A stretch of DNA of 18,673 nucleotides from CAZDYP01 sp964509505 (GCA_964509505.1 CAZDYP010000100.1:1-18673); one strand, 5' to 3'; shown: positions 1-6,827, counted from the stretch's first letter. Notes: a model not told the origin generated them from the letters alone. Numbers and translations are program-made.

Positions 1-89
1 AGAAAATTTCTCTGTCCGTTGATCTCAAGGAAATGCGCGAAGGCATTGCGCTGAAGGACCACAATATCCCCTACAAAACCAAAACATGA
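1..89 (+). CDS. 3' end of an unidentified gene (partial)
   Basis: An open frame enters from the left edge (codons from base 3) and stops at TGA 87-89, giving 28 visible residues ending in DHNIPYKTKT. The fragment is charged, with a KEMREG segment that could be helical. It is too short to assign to a family. The stop is followed at once by the repeat and promoter of the serS leader, which fits the end of a transcription unit. The choice of frame rests only on the peptide looking natural. Confidence 0.45.
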   Translation, partial: KISLSVDLKEMREGIALKDHNIPYKTKT

Positions 90-125
90 GCCCGTCACTG
101 AAAAAACGTCTGTGATGATTTGACG

Positions 126-147
126 CATCCTGAGCTTGTCGCAGGAT
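126..147. repeat. REP-like short palindrome
   Basis: The arms ATCCTG (127-132) and CAGGAT (142-147) flank the loop AGCTTGTCG. The sequence strongly resembles the CATCCT...AGGATG hairpin that I recall as a widespread intergenic repeat in bacteria. Its loop supplies the likely -35 box of the next promoter. Confidence 0.5.
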
Positions 148-164
148 AAGCGCCGTGCTATAAT
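136..164 (+). promoter_or_regulatory. Sigma70-type promoter of the serS T-box leader
   Basis: TTGTCG at 136-141 and a perfect TATAAT at 159-164 are separated by 17 bp. Transcription would start near 171, just before T-box stem I. The -35 box lies in the loop of the REP-like palindrome at 126-147. Confidence 0.6.
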
Positions 165-170
165 CGCTTC

Positions 171-492
171 AACGACGCTGACGGAGATAAGTAAGCTCGG
201 TGGTAGTCAACAGAGAGTCGCGCAAGGTGTGAGGCGATGGCTACACGTGCTGAACTCCACTCCTGAGTCGCATCGAACGTATGTCAAGGCAACAACAACG
301 AATTAAGGAAATTAACGAAAGGCTCAGACATTTTCGCTGAATCCTTAATTTGTTGTAGTGCTCGCCAAGAAATACTAAGACCCGCCGCTTGCCCGCGTTA
401 CAGGTATTGAGCGTGCATCTGCTAATGATGCACGGAATTGAGGTGGCACCACGAGACGCTGCTCGTCCTTGCATAGGATAGCAGCGTTTTTT
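171..492 (+). promoter_or_regulatory. Serine-specific T-box riboswitch upstream of serS
   Basis: A T-box leader RNA senses uncharged tRNA-Ser and controls read-through into serS. The 5' side of the specifier loop carries AAGTAAG (near 190), followed by an AG-rich bulge (CAGAGAG) and a GGTG-bearing apical loop. The 3' side reads CTGAACTCCA, which puts a serine codon TCC (256-258) before the conserved purine A259. A 15-bp stem (295-309 with 342-356, one G-U pair) fits stem III. The T-box core AGGTGGCACCACG begins at 441. Its UGGC (444-447) complements a GCCA acceptor end, as expected for tRNA-Ser with discriminator G. An intrinsic terminator follows. The exact 5' end is set by the predicted promoter. 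Confidence 0.9.
456..492 (+). terminator. T-box intrinsic terminator
   Basis: The stem ACGCTGCT (456-463) pairs perfectly with AGCAGCGT (480-487) and runs into six Ts (487-492). It begins just downstream of the T-box core and competes with the antiterminator, so it should form when tRNA-Ser is charged. Confidence 0.9.
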
Positions 493-504
493 GCTTTAGT
501 AAGC

Positions 505-554
505 AGTAGTTGGTAATTGGTGATTGCAGCGCTTGACACTCCAATTACTAATTA
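505..554. repeat. Heptamer-type palindrome in the serS leader
   Basis: Degenerate 7-bp units on the left (AGTAGTT, GGTAATT, GGTGATT at 505-525) are answered on the right by the complementary CCAATTACTAATTAAC (541-554 region). GTAATTGG pairs exactly with CCAATTAC. The layout of direct heptamers followed by inverted heptamers matches the arrays at 10443-10482 and 11763-11857, with a different unit. Confidence 0.6.
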
Positions 555-577
555 ACGTGAGTTCGGGATAAGCCACA

Positions 578-681
578 GCGAATACAATTCGCGCGCAACG
601 CAGCGCCAAGCCGACCTCCGTCGGCTGGAGCTGAACCCACGCAGGCGGGTTTCGCAGTGAGTAGGCGCGATTTTCAATCGC
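578..681. repeat. Mosaic of four consecutive small hairpins
   Basis: Four perfect stems follow one another: GCGAAT/ATTCGC (578-592, 3-nt loop), GCCGAC/GTCGGC (610-625, 4-nt loop), AACCC/GGGTT (634-651) and GCGATT/AATCGC (667-681, 3-nt loop). No ORF explains them. They fill most of the 250-nt untranslated stretch between the T-box terminator and serS. The composition suggests a dispersed intergenic repeat element, which one window cannot prove. Confidence 0.55.
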
Positions 682-743
682 CCGCAACCTTATCTCGCAT
701 TGACGTTAATCATCAATTGCTCGTTACCCAAAAGGAGGAGACG

Positions 744-2005
744 ATGATAGACCCCAAACTGATCCGCGAGAACCCCGACTTCGTGCGCGCGCAAGTGCAG
801 AAGCTCAACACGACCGCGCCGATTGATGCGCTTGTCGCCGCTGATGCCGAGCGGCGCACGTTGCTGTCCGAGAGCGAGAGCTTGAAGGCGGAACGCAATC
901 GCGTGAGCAAGGATATTGGTAAGATGAAGGACGCAGCGCAACGCGAGCCGCTCATCGCGGAGATGAAAAAAGTTGGCGACAAGATCGCCGAGCTCGACGC
1001 GCAGCTGCGCGAGGTGGAAGCGCGACTTGCGGCGTGGCAACTTGAAGTGCCGAACTTACCGCACGACAGCGTGCCTGTCGGGCCCGACGAAGCGCACAAC
1101 GTCATTCACCCGGTCATCGGCGCAATGCCGCAGTTCGATTTCACGCCGTTGCCACATTGGGACTTGGGCCCCGCGCTGGGTCTCATGGACTTTGAGCGTG
1201 GCATCAAGATTCACGGCGCGCGCGGTTACGTGCTGAAAGGTTGGGGCGCGCGTTTGGAGCGCGCGCTCATCAATTGGTTCATTGACGTGCATACGCGCGA
1301 AGACGGTTACACCGAAGTGCTGCCGCCGTATCTTGTGAAGGAGGAATCGGCGTTCGGTTCGGCGCATCTGCCGAAGTTCCGCGACACGATGTATTACGAT
1401 GCGGAAGACAATTTGTTTCTCGTGCCGACAGCAGAGATGCCGGTCACCAATTTGCATCGTGACGAAATTTTGAATGCGGATGAGTTGCCATTGAAGTATG
1501 TCGCTTACACGCCCTGCTTCCGTCGCGAGCGTGCGGCGGCAGGGCGCGATACGCGCGGACTCAAGCGCGTGCATCAGTTCGACAAGGTGGAGATGTATTG
1601 GTTCACGACGCCAGAGGCTTCGTATGACGCGCTCACGCAACTCGTCGGTCATGCGATGAAAATAGCGGAGCTGTTGCAGATTCCGTATCGCCTCAACGAG
1701 ATGTGCACAGGGGACTTGGGCTTTGCGGCAACCAAGAAGTTTGACGTGGAGATGTGGGCGCCGGGGTCCAACGAATGGCTCGAAGTGTCGTCATGCTCGA
1801 ACTGCGAGGCGTTTCAAGCACGGCGCGCCAATGTGCGTTTTCGTCGCAAGCAAGGCGGCCCCACCGAGTTCGTGCATACGCTGAACGGCTCTGGTCTGGC
1901 CGTGGGGCGCACGATGATCGCGGTGCTCGAAAATTATCAGCAGAAAGATGGCAGCGTGAAGGTGCCAGTGGTGTTGCAGCCATACATGGGGACGGACGTG
2001 ATCAA
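744..2005 (+). CDS. serS: Seryl-tRNA synthetase (3' end lost in gap)
   Basis: Class II aminoacyl-tRNA synthetase that charges tRNA-Ser in the cytoplasm. The ATG at 744 has a strong AAAGGAGG (731-738) and starts MIDPKLIRENPDFV, a typical SerRS N-terminus. The frame is open upstream to a GTG at 657, but that has no ribosome site and lies in the hairpin mosaic. Residues 1 to about 110 form the charged helical arm expected to bind the tRNA variable arm. Motif 2 is FRRERAAAGRDTRG from about residue 259, and motif 3 is GSGLAVGRTMIAVLENYQ from about 382. The visible 420 residues end in PYMGTDVI, close to the usual C-terminus, so only a few residues should be missing in the Ns. The T-box leader regulates it. 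Confidence 0.97.
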
Positions 2006-2105
2006 NNNNNNNNNNNNNNNNNNNNNNNNNNNNNNNNNNNNNNNNNNNNNNNNNNNNNNNNNNNNNNNNNNNNNNNNNNNNNNNNNNNNNNNNNNNNNNN
2101 NNNNN
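2006..2105. other. Assembly gap (100 Ns)
   Basis: Exactly 100 Ns join two contigs, probably a fixed-size scaffold gap of unknown true length. It removes the stop of serS and the C-terminal part of the convergent ftcD. Any terminator or gene between them is invisible. Confidence 0.99.
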
Positions 2106-3373
2106 TTTGCCGCGCGTTCAGGCGCATCTTTCGGCAAACGATACACAGCTAAGACAGCCTCATAAACGCGCGCATCGTTCTCCACGGCTTTGCTCAACGT
2201 TTCTTTCAATGTCTGCGCTGCGCGGTGCGCTTGGCGCAACTCAGCTAGCAATGTTTCATCGTGTTTCTTACCTTGCGCCGCATCGCGCTCCATGCGCGCA
2301 AGCTTCAAGCCCACATACATCATCACCAGCGCCGCCGCCAGCGCGCCCGCGTAGGCTGAGGCGCTGCCGCCGCCGGGCGTGGGGGTGGGAGCGGCGAGCT
2401 CGTCAATGAACTGAGTAATGGGCAATGGGTAATGGGTCATGGGTAATGGGAGTGTGGGATTGGGGATTTTTTCGAGCGCGTTGGCGAGCTTCACTTCTAA
2501 AATTTGATGGGGTGAGAAGTTAGCGAGTTTCAAATAGTCTGTGGCTGTGTCCAGCAACGCTTGTTGTGGAACGAGTCCCACGATTTCGCTCTCGACGATT
2601 GGCACGCCATGTTGCTTGGCTTCTTCGGCAATCAGCGCGAAGACTTTGGCGATGCCGGTTTGGGTGTAGTTCGTGAGGTTCATTGAGACTTGCACGAGCT
2701 GGCGATCTGCGAGCTCGAAGCCCAGCGCTTTGACGAACGGCAAGCCGCCGCTCGAAAAGCGCACTTTCTTCGCAATCGCTTTCGCAATCTTCACGTCAGT
2801 TGTGCCGAGATTCACGTTGTACGCGATGAGCGGGAAACGCACGCCAATGGCCACCGCGCCCGCCTTGCCGAGTTTGCGGGGCCCGAAGTCGGGCGCGCGT
2901 TCAGGGTTGGTCTCAATCTCAACCTTGAGACCTTCGTATTCGCCACGGCGCACGTCCGCGAGGTTGCGATTCGCTTCGCGCGTGGCCGCGTCTTCGTAGA
3001 GATAGACAGGGATGGCGAGCTCGCGCCCGACGCGCTCGCCCAGTCGTCGCGCAATGGCAATACAATCTTCTGATGTCGCATCACGAATGGGGATGAAGGG
3101 AATCACATCCGTCGCGCCCATGCGTGGATGGGCGCCGCGATGCGCGTCGAGGTCAATGAGCTCCGTCGCTTTGGCTGCGCCGCGAAACGCGGCTTCTTCA
3201 ACCGCCACCGCATCGCCCACCAGCGTGACGACGGAGCGGTTGTGGTTCGCGTCGCTCTCGCGGTCGAGCAGTACGACGCCGCTCACAGAGGTGATGGCGG
3301 CGATGATGGCGTCAATGACGTCGCTGCGACGACCCTCGCTGAAGTTGGGGACACATTCGATGAGTTGTTGCAT
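2106..3373 (-). CDS. ftcD: Bifunctional formiminotransferase-cyclodeaminase (C-terminus lost in gap)
   Basis: The N-terminal domain transfers the formimino group between glutamate and tetrahydrofolate; the C-terminal domain deaminates the product to methenyl-THF (histidine degradation and one-carbon metabolism). The protein starts MQQLIECVPNFSEGRR, the family hallmark. H82 in DAHRGAHPRMG corresponds to the catalytic histidine of formiminotransferases. Residues 1 to about 305 are the transferase. A proline-rich linker (about 306-328) is encoded by a heptamer repeat. From about 329, QFIDELAAPTPTPGGGSAS opens the cyclodeaminase domain, visible to residue 421, where the Ns begin. The usual C-terminal helices are missing. 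AAGGCGG lies about 8 bases before the ATG. Confidence 0.95.
2415..2463. repeat. Heptamer array inside the ftcD coding sequence
   Basis: Five consecutive 7-bp units fit G-T/C-A/C-ATGG (GTAATGG, GCAATGG, GTAATGG, GTCATGG, GTAATGG at 2415-2449), with degenerate units to 2463. On the coding (minus) strand the unit CCATTAC has no stop in any phase and yields a 7-residue period (PLPMTHY, PLPITQF). It sits exactly in the linker between the two FtcD domains. Confidence 0.85.
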
Positions 3374-3446
3374 AAGTGCCGCCTTTCAACACAATAGGGA
3401 AGGATTGACGAAAAATGCGATTGATTTATACTTGCGTGCCAGACGT

Positions 3447-3481
3447 AGGAGGTTAGGCGGAAAGCGTTCGTCTAACCTCCT
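3447..3481. repeat. 13-bp stem-loop upstream of ftcD
   Basis: AGGAGGTTAGGCG (3447-3459) pairs with CGTCTAACCTCCT (3469-3481), with one G-U pair on the plus strand and a 9-nt loop. It lies 74 bases upstream of the ftcD start. No T-run follows on either strand, so it is more likely a dispersed palindrome than a terminator. Confidence 0.65.
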
Positions 3482-3496
3482 GGTGGGGGATATTGT

Positions 3497-3738
3497 ATGG
3501 AAGTTTTCCGTACCCTTCGCGCAAAAGGGACCGTGGCAGGCGCATTGGTCGTTCCTAGAAAGCCTGAAGGACGAATACATTCTTGACCTTGATCAGCATA
3601 GAGCAACGAAGGGTCAATCTCAACTCAAAGGAGTTGGCAAAGCAAGCGTTCAAAAGATACTGGCAAGATGCGGAGAGAACCGCATTGCCAAAGAAAACTT
3701 CCTTAGACCCATCGCACATATTGGAAGCGCAAGCTTGA
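3497..3738 (+). pseudogene. Possible small gene broken by one frameshift
   Basis: An ATG at 3497 with a purine-rich GGTGGGGGA upstream reads MEVFRTLRAKGTVAGALVV and stops at TGA near 3584. From the same point another frame gives a protein-like sequence (LTLISIEQRRVNLNSKELA through FKRYWQDAERTALPKK to DPSHILEAQA) ending at TGA 3736-3738. Joining the two with a single indel near 3580 gives about 80 residues, rich in charged residues. I do not recognise the family. This stretch is more AT-rich than its neighbours and other frames are also open (a longer plus-strand frame runs through it from the ftcD antisense), so chance cannot be excluded. Confidence 0.3.
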
Positions 3739-3791
3739 GCGCACTGTGGCTTTCGATTCCTCACCAATAAAGAATAGGGTTATGTTTGGAA

Positions 3792-4370
3792 ATGTGGACA
3801 ACTGTTCAAATCGTTTTGGGCTTGCTCGGTGTATTGCTGGCGTTGGGTGGGAGCGGGTTATCAATGCCAATACTTACATACGCAGGCATTGTGTGTTTCG
3901 GTTTGACTGCGATAGCAATCGGCTGGGAAGCCATTGTCACTCGACAAATCGTGTGGGGCAGTAAACGTCGAGGGACAAGGCAAACTTATACGGGTATAGC
4001 GGCAATCTTTCAAGGAATCCAATTCAATCTGCTTGGTCTCTTTCTGATGGGCGTGACCGTAATGGTTTATTTGAATAATGGCCACGAGGTATTTTTGCAA
4101 TTTGTACGTCGCCCTGGCCTGCCGTTGATCCTCTTGGGGGCGTTGTGCCTGATGCAAGCGGTGATTGTCATCGTCGGTGCGCTCGAATACAAACAAGGTC
4201 CGCGTTCGATCGTGATCATGAACTTGCTGACTTCCCGTTTGTTACCGGGGGTGATTCTGATTGCTCTTGGCTTGGGCGCGACGGTGTTAGGTTTGTTCGA
4301 GCTCATCGCGCCGGATACGTTCGACGAGCTGGGCGGAGGATTCTTGGAAGTGTTGTACGGGATACGGTGA
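3792..4370 (+). CDS. Multi-pass membrane protein, function unknown
   Basis: A 192-residue protein starting MWTTVQIVLGLLGVLLALGG. About six hydrophobic helices are visible: near residues 4-22, 27-45, 66-90 (possibly two), 104-123 and 142-165. Between helices 2 and 3 lies a basic loop (GSKRRGTRQTY), and a second basic segment QFVRRPG precedes helix 4, suggesting those loops face the cytoplasm. No catalytic motif is evident. The ATG at 3792 is preferred over a TTG two codons upstream because ATAGGG lies about 12 bases before it. The stop is 15 bases from the next gene, so the two are probably co-transcribed. Confidence 0.75.
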   Translation: MWTTVQIVLGLLGVLLALGGSGLSMPILTYAGIVCFGLTAIAIGWEAIVTRQIVWGSKRRGTRQTYTGIAAIFQGIQFNLLGLFLMGVTVMVYLNNGHEVFLQFVRRPGLPLILLGALCLMQAVIVIVGALEYKQGPRSIVIMNLLTSRLLPGVILIALGLGATVLGLFELIAPDTFDELGGGFLEVLYGIR

Positions 4371-4385
4371 TGAGGAGCTGTCGGC

Positions 4386-4985
4386 ATGTCTCAACTACCT
4401 TACGATTACTCCACTCGCGCAGGCGTGCGCCCTGTCTCATGGGAAGACTTTCATGGCATTTGCAAAGCGTTAGCCCAAGCCGTATCGCGCTTTCAGCCCG
4501 AAATCATTTTGGCGATTGGGCGCGGCGGCTTTTATCCTGGCACGCTCATCGCGCACATGCTTCAAGCCACGCTCTATCCCGTCTATCTCACGCGCCGTAT
4601 CAACGACCTCCCACAATACGAGACTCCGCAATGGTATGTTGAACCTCCAGCATCAGTCAAGGGACAGCGTGTGCTGATTGTGGATGAGATTTGCGGCAAG
4701 GGCGAGACGATTGGCATGGTCAAAGCGAAAGCCGAAGCGCTGGGCGCCAGCGTGGTGCGAAGCGCGGTGATGTACGCCCACACGTGGGGCGTCGCCGTGC
4801 CTGATTACATTGGCATCATCACGGACGCCTTGCTCGTCAATCCATGGGACCGTGAGATTCTGCGCGACGGCATATTTCAATTTCATCCCGAATACGTCGC
4901 GGCGCTCGCGCAACAAGGGTTGCAACCCGCTGCTTCGTTCCTGATTCAAGCAACGCCATGCGAGTTGGCAAAAAATTCGCCGTGA
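4386..4985 (+). CDS. Phosphoribosyltransferase, hypoxanthine/xanthine type (type I fold)
   Basis: Predicted cytoplasmic PRTase of 199 residues that uses PRPP and a base, probably a purine. IGRGG (44-48) matches the pyrophosphate loop, and VLIVDEICGKGETIG (96-110) is the PRPP-binding loop. LVNPWDREI (near 152) resembles the base-recognition C-terminal part of COG2236-like enzymes. AGGAG about 9 bases before the ATG supports the start. The PRPP loop reads GKG where most relatives have DTG, so the acidic residue usually taken as general base is absent. Substrate is therefore uncertain. It follows the membrane protein by 15 bp. The tRNA promoter begins 17 bases after its stop. Confidence 0.85.
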   Translation: MSQLPYDYSTRAGVRPVSWEDFHGICKALAQAVSRFQPEIILAIGRGGFYPGTLIAHMLQATLYPVYLTRRINDLPQYETPQWYVEPPASVKGQRVLIVDEICGKGETIGMVKAKAEALGASVVRSAVMYAHTWGVAVPDYIGIITDALLVNPWDREILRDGIFQFHPEYVAALAQQGLQPAASFLIQATPCELAKNSP

Positions 4986-5002
4986 ATCATCCACAACTTA
5001 CT

Positions 5003-5031
5003 TTGACAATTGCCCCTACCTGATTTAGAAT
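5003..5031 (+). promoter_or_regulatory. Sigma70 promoter of the tRNA-Phe/tRNA-Cys operon
   Basis: A perfect TTGACA (5003-5008), a 17-bp spacer and TAGAAT (5026-5031) lie 11 bases before the first tRNA. This is the closest match to the sigma70 consensus in the window, as expected for stable RNA genes. Confidence 0.85.
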
Positions 5032-5042
5032 GTCGCTTGCCC

Positions 5043-5115
5043 GCCGAGTTAGCTCAGTTGGTAGAGCATGCGACTGAAAATCGCAGGGTCCACAGTTCAA
5101 GTCTGTGACTCGGCA
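5043..5115 (+). tRNA. tRNA-Phe (GAA)
   Basis: The acceptor stem GCCGAGT (5043-5049) pairs with ACTCGGC (5108-5114), and the discriminator is A5115. The anticodon stem TGCGA/TCGCA encloses the loop CTGAAAA with anticodon GAA. The T arm is CACAG-TTCAAGT-CTGTG. The CCA end is not encoded. The next tRNA starts two bases later. Confidence 0.97.
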
Positions 5116-5117
5116 TT

Positions 5118-5189
5118 GGCGACGTAGCCAAGTGGTTAAGGCAAGGGTCTGCAAAATCCTGATCGGCGGTTCAAATCCGCCCGTCGCCT
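5118..5189 (+). tRNA. tRNA-Cys (GCA)
   Basis: The acceptor stem GGCGACG (5118-5124) pairs with CGTCGCC (5182-5188). The discriminator is U5189, the identity base of tRNA-Cys. The anticodon stem AGGGT/ATCCT (one G-U pair) encloses CTGCAAA with anticodon GCA. CCA is not encoded. It is co-transcribed with tRNA-Phe and ends 10 bases before a hairpin. Confidence 0.97.
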
Positions 5190-5199
5190 TTGCGGCAAA

Positions 5200-5230
5200 A
5201 TGGCTTCAGCATGATGACCGCTGAAGCCAT
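5200..5230. terminator. Bidirectional terminator hairpin
   Basis: ATGGCTTCAGC (5200-5210) and GCTGAAGCCAT (5220-5230) form a perfect 11-bp stem with a 9-nt loop. On the minus strand it comes 2 bases after the lipoprotein stop codon and is followed by TTTT. On the plus strand it follows tRNA-Cys, with the weaker tail GCTTATTT. It probably ends both converging units. Confidence 0.75.
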
Positions 5231-5232
5231 GC

Positions 5233-6345
5233 TTATTTCCCATCCCACGCGCAGCGGATCCCCGTTTCAAATCCCACATGCCGTTGAAAATAGCCCAGCC
5301 GATACGCCGAGCGCACCCCACGAAAGTTATTGTTCCACGCACCGCCGCGCATGACGCCTATTGCCTCAGAGGGCGGCGGTCCGCTCGCGGGTCCCGTCGG
5401 ATTGAATGCGGCGGCAATACGATAATAGTCAGCTTGATAAAAATCCGCGACCCACTCCCACACGTTCCCTGCTAGATCGTGCGCGCCATACACACTCGCG
5501 CCGCTCGGGTAATTGCCCACGCGCACTGTGTCGTTGTTGCCGCTTTCGATTGAATTGAGACGGTTCGCATCAAACTCATTGCCCCATGGATAGCGTCTGC
5601 CATCCACACTACGCGCCGCTTTCTCCCATTCGGCTTCGCTGGGCAAGCGCTTGCCGTTCCACGCGCAAAAATTTTTTGCGTCGAGCCACGAGACATAGAT
5701 CACAGGATAGTCGGTGAATGCTGCGTTGCCGTAATACGCTTGTCGTGTATGCGAGCGCGCTTGCGCTGGCTTGCGACATGCGCCTCCGTTGACGCATTGT
5801 GCGTAGAGCGCATTCGTCACTTCGTATTGGTCGAGCCAAAAGGCGTCCAGGTAAATGCTGCGCTGTGGTTTCTCGCTGCCAAAGGCGAAAGGGTCGTCGC
5901 CGCTGCCGCGCAAAAATTCGCCCGCAGGCACAACCACCATCGCCACGCCGCCGCGTATATGTGTCTGTCCAATGCGTAATGATGAATCCACGCTCGTGGT
6001 GGGACGCGCAGTTTCAGTGGGCAATGGCGTAGCGGTGGGAGCGCGCGTTGACGCAGCGCTGGGCGCGCGAGTCGGTGTAGCCGATGGCGTGGGCGTTAGG
6101 GTTGGGGTAGGGGAGGGATTGAGAGTCACGGTGGGTGTGGGGGTAAGTTGTGGGGGCGCGGTTGCGAGCGGTGTTGATGTCGCAGTCGGGGGAGGCGGTG
6201 GGGTGAACGTGGGTGAAGCTGTAGGCGCTGCCGAAACAAATGTAGTCGTTGGCGTGAGTGGTGGGGCAAGAGGCGCGCAAGCCAGCAGTGTCAAGAGAAG
6301 CACTGCCAGCAGAGCGCGCAAATGAGGCGTCATGTGAAATGCCAT
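5233..6345 (-). CDS. Lipoprotein with FGE-sulfatase-like (SUMF1/PvdO) domain
   Basis: Predicted exported lipoprotein of 370 residues. The signal peptide MAFHMTPHLRALLAVLL is followed by the lipobox TLLAC, with Cys23 the lipidated residue. Residues about 25-120 are a low-complexity Thr/Pro/Ser linker. From about 130 the FGE-type domain runs through VVVPAGEF, the LDAFWLDQYEVTN strand, YPVIYVSWLDAKNFCAW, RLPSEAEWEKAAR and NVWEWVADFY to RGGAW and a final GIRCAWD. These are hallmarks of the family. The cysteine pair that formylglycine-generating enzymes use near RGGSW is absent (RGGAWNNNFRGVRSAYR), so sulfatase activation is unlikely and a binding role is more probable. The ATG at 6345 follows a TTG; another ATG lies at 6333. 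It is downstream of the STAS gene on the same strand. Confidence 0.88.
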   Translation of the reverse strand: MAFHMTPHLRALLAVLLLTLLACAPLAPPLTPTTTFVSAAPTASPTFTPPPPPTATSTPLATAPPQLTPTPTVTLNPSPTPTLTPTPSATPTRAPSAASTRAPTATPLPTETARPTTSVDSSLRIGQTHIRGGVAMVVVPAGEFLRGSGDDPFAFGSEKPQRSIYLDAFWLDQYEVTNALYAQCVNGGACRKPAQARSHTRQAYYGNAAFTDYPVIYVSWLDAKNFCAWNGKRLPSEAEWEKAARSVDGRRYPWGNEFDANRLNSIESGNNDTVRVGNYPSGASVYGAHDLAGNVWEWVADFYQADYYRIAAAFNPTGPASGPPPSEAIGVMRGGAWNNNFRGVRSAYRLGYFQRHVGFETGIRCAWDGK

Positions 6346-6349
6346 CAAG

Positions 6350-6384
6350 CAGCTGCCAGACCTCTCACAGAAGTCTGACAGCTG
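6350..6384. repeat. 12-bp inverted repeat between STAS and lipoprotein genes
   Basis: CAGCTGCCAGAC (6350-6361) and GTCTGACAGCTG (6373-6384) are complementary apart from one position, with an 11-nt spacer. It fills the 52-bp gap between the two genes and ends five bases from the lipoprotein start codon, so folding could affect translation of that gene. Confidence 0.6.
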
Positions 6385-6397
6385 ACCGAGCGTTCAC

Positions 6398-6736
6398 TTA
6401 AAAGCTGCCCACCGCATCTACGGGATCATCATAAATCTTGAACAACGACGTGAACCCAATCGTATCGAAGATTTCTTTGAGATTGGGTTTCAAGTTGAGC
6501 AAGCGCACATCGCCGGGCGTGAGTCCGCCCCGCACTGCTTTTGCCATCGCCTGCAACACTTTTAACCCAGCGCTGCTGATGTAAGACACCTCGCCTAAAT
6601 CTACGATGAGGTTATGGCGTCCTTCATCTACAATGGCTTGCAACGCTTTTTCCAGTACGGGCGCGGTTTGATGGTCAATGCGCCCGCTAACTTTCATGAG
6701 GTCAACTCGTTCCAATCGTTTGGTGGTAAATTCCAT
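6398..6736 (-). CDS. STAS-domain anti-sigma factor antagonist-like protein
   Basis: A 112-residue single STAS domain. The order matches SpoIIAA/RsbV: strand LMKVSGRID, helix APVLEKALQAIVDEG, strand NLIVDLGEV, then YISSAGLKVL. Ser55 aligns with the phosphorylated Ser58 of Bacillus SpoIIAA. In the family, the unphosphorylated protein binds a kinase-type anti-sigma factor and releases sigma; no kinase or sigma gene is in view, so the partner is unknown. AAGGAGA lies 8 bases before the ATG, and a promoter precedes it (6828-6857). The downstream lipoprotein gene is probably in the same transcript. Confidence 0.9.
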   Translation of the reverse strand: MEFTTKRLERVDLMKVSGRIDHQTAPVLEKALQAIVDEGRHNLIVDLGEVSYISSAGLKVLQAMAKAVRGGLTPGDVRLLNLKPNLKEIFDTIGFTSLFKIYDDPVDAVGSF

Positions 6737-6827
6737 AAGTATTTCTCCTTGTATGAGATGAGGTCATCCAATGGGGGGATTAACAAAAGTCGCCACACGA
6801 CAACTTGTGGCATTCGACGGCGGCGCG

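Noticed and set aside
533..561. Second promoter starting with TTGACA at 533 in the serS leader
   Set aside because: At 16-18 bp downstream the sequence (CGTGAG region) has no resemblance to a -10 box.
657..743. GTG start for serS at 657
   Set aside because: The extra 29 residues encode the hairpin mosaic, there is no ribosome site, and AAAGGAGG sits before the ATG at 744, which gives a canonical N-terminus.
3447..3481. Intrinsic terminator upstream of ftcD
   Set aside because: The stem is strong but no T-run follows on either strand.
3012..3770. A 252-codon plus-strand frame antisense to ftcD
   Set aside because: Its first half is the complement of a strongly conserved enzyme gene and the peptide is Ser/Arg/Met-rich shadow sequence.
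5855..6325. Val/Gly-rich plus-strand frame, and a similar minus-strand frame at 6894-7787
   Set aside because: Both are shadows of the Thr/Pro-coding linkers of the lipoprotein and the M23 peptidase.
5233..6345. Functional sulfatase-activating (formylglycine-generating) enzyme
   Set aside because: The catalytic cysteines near RGGAW are absent and no sulfatase gene is nearby.
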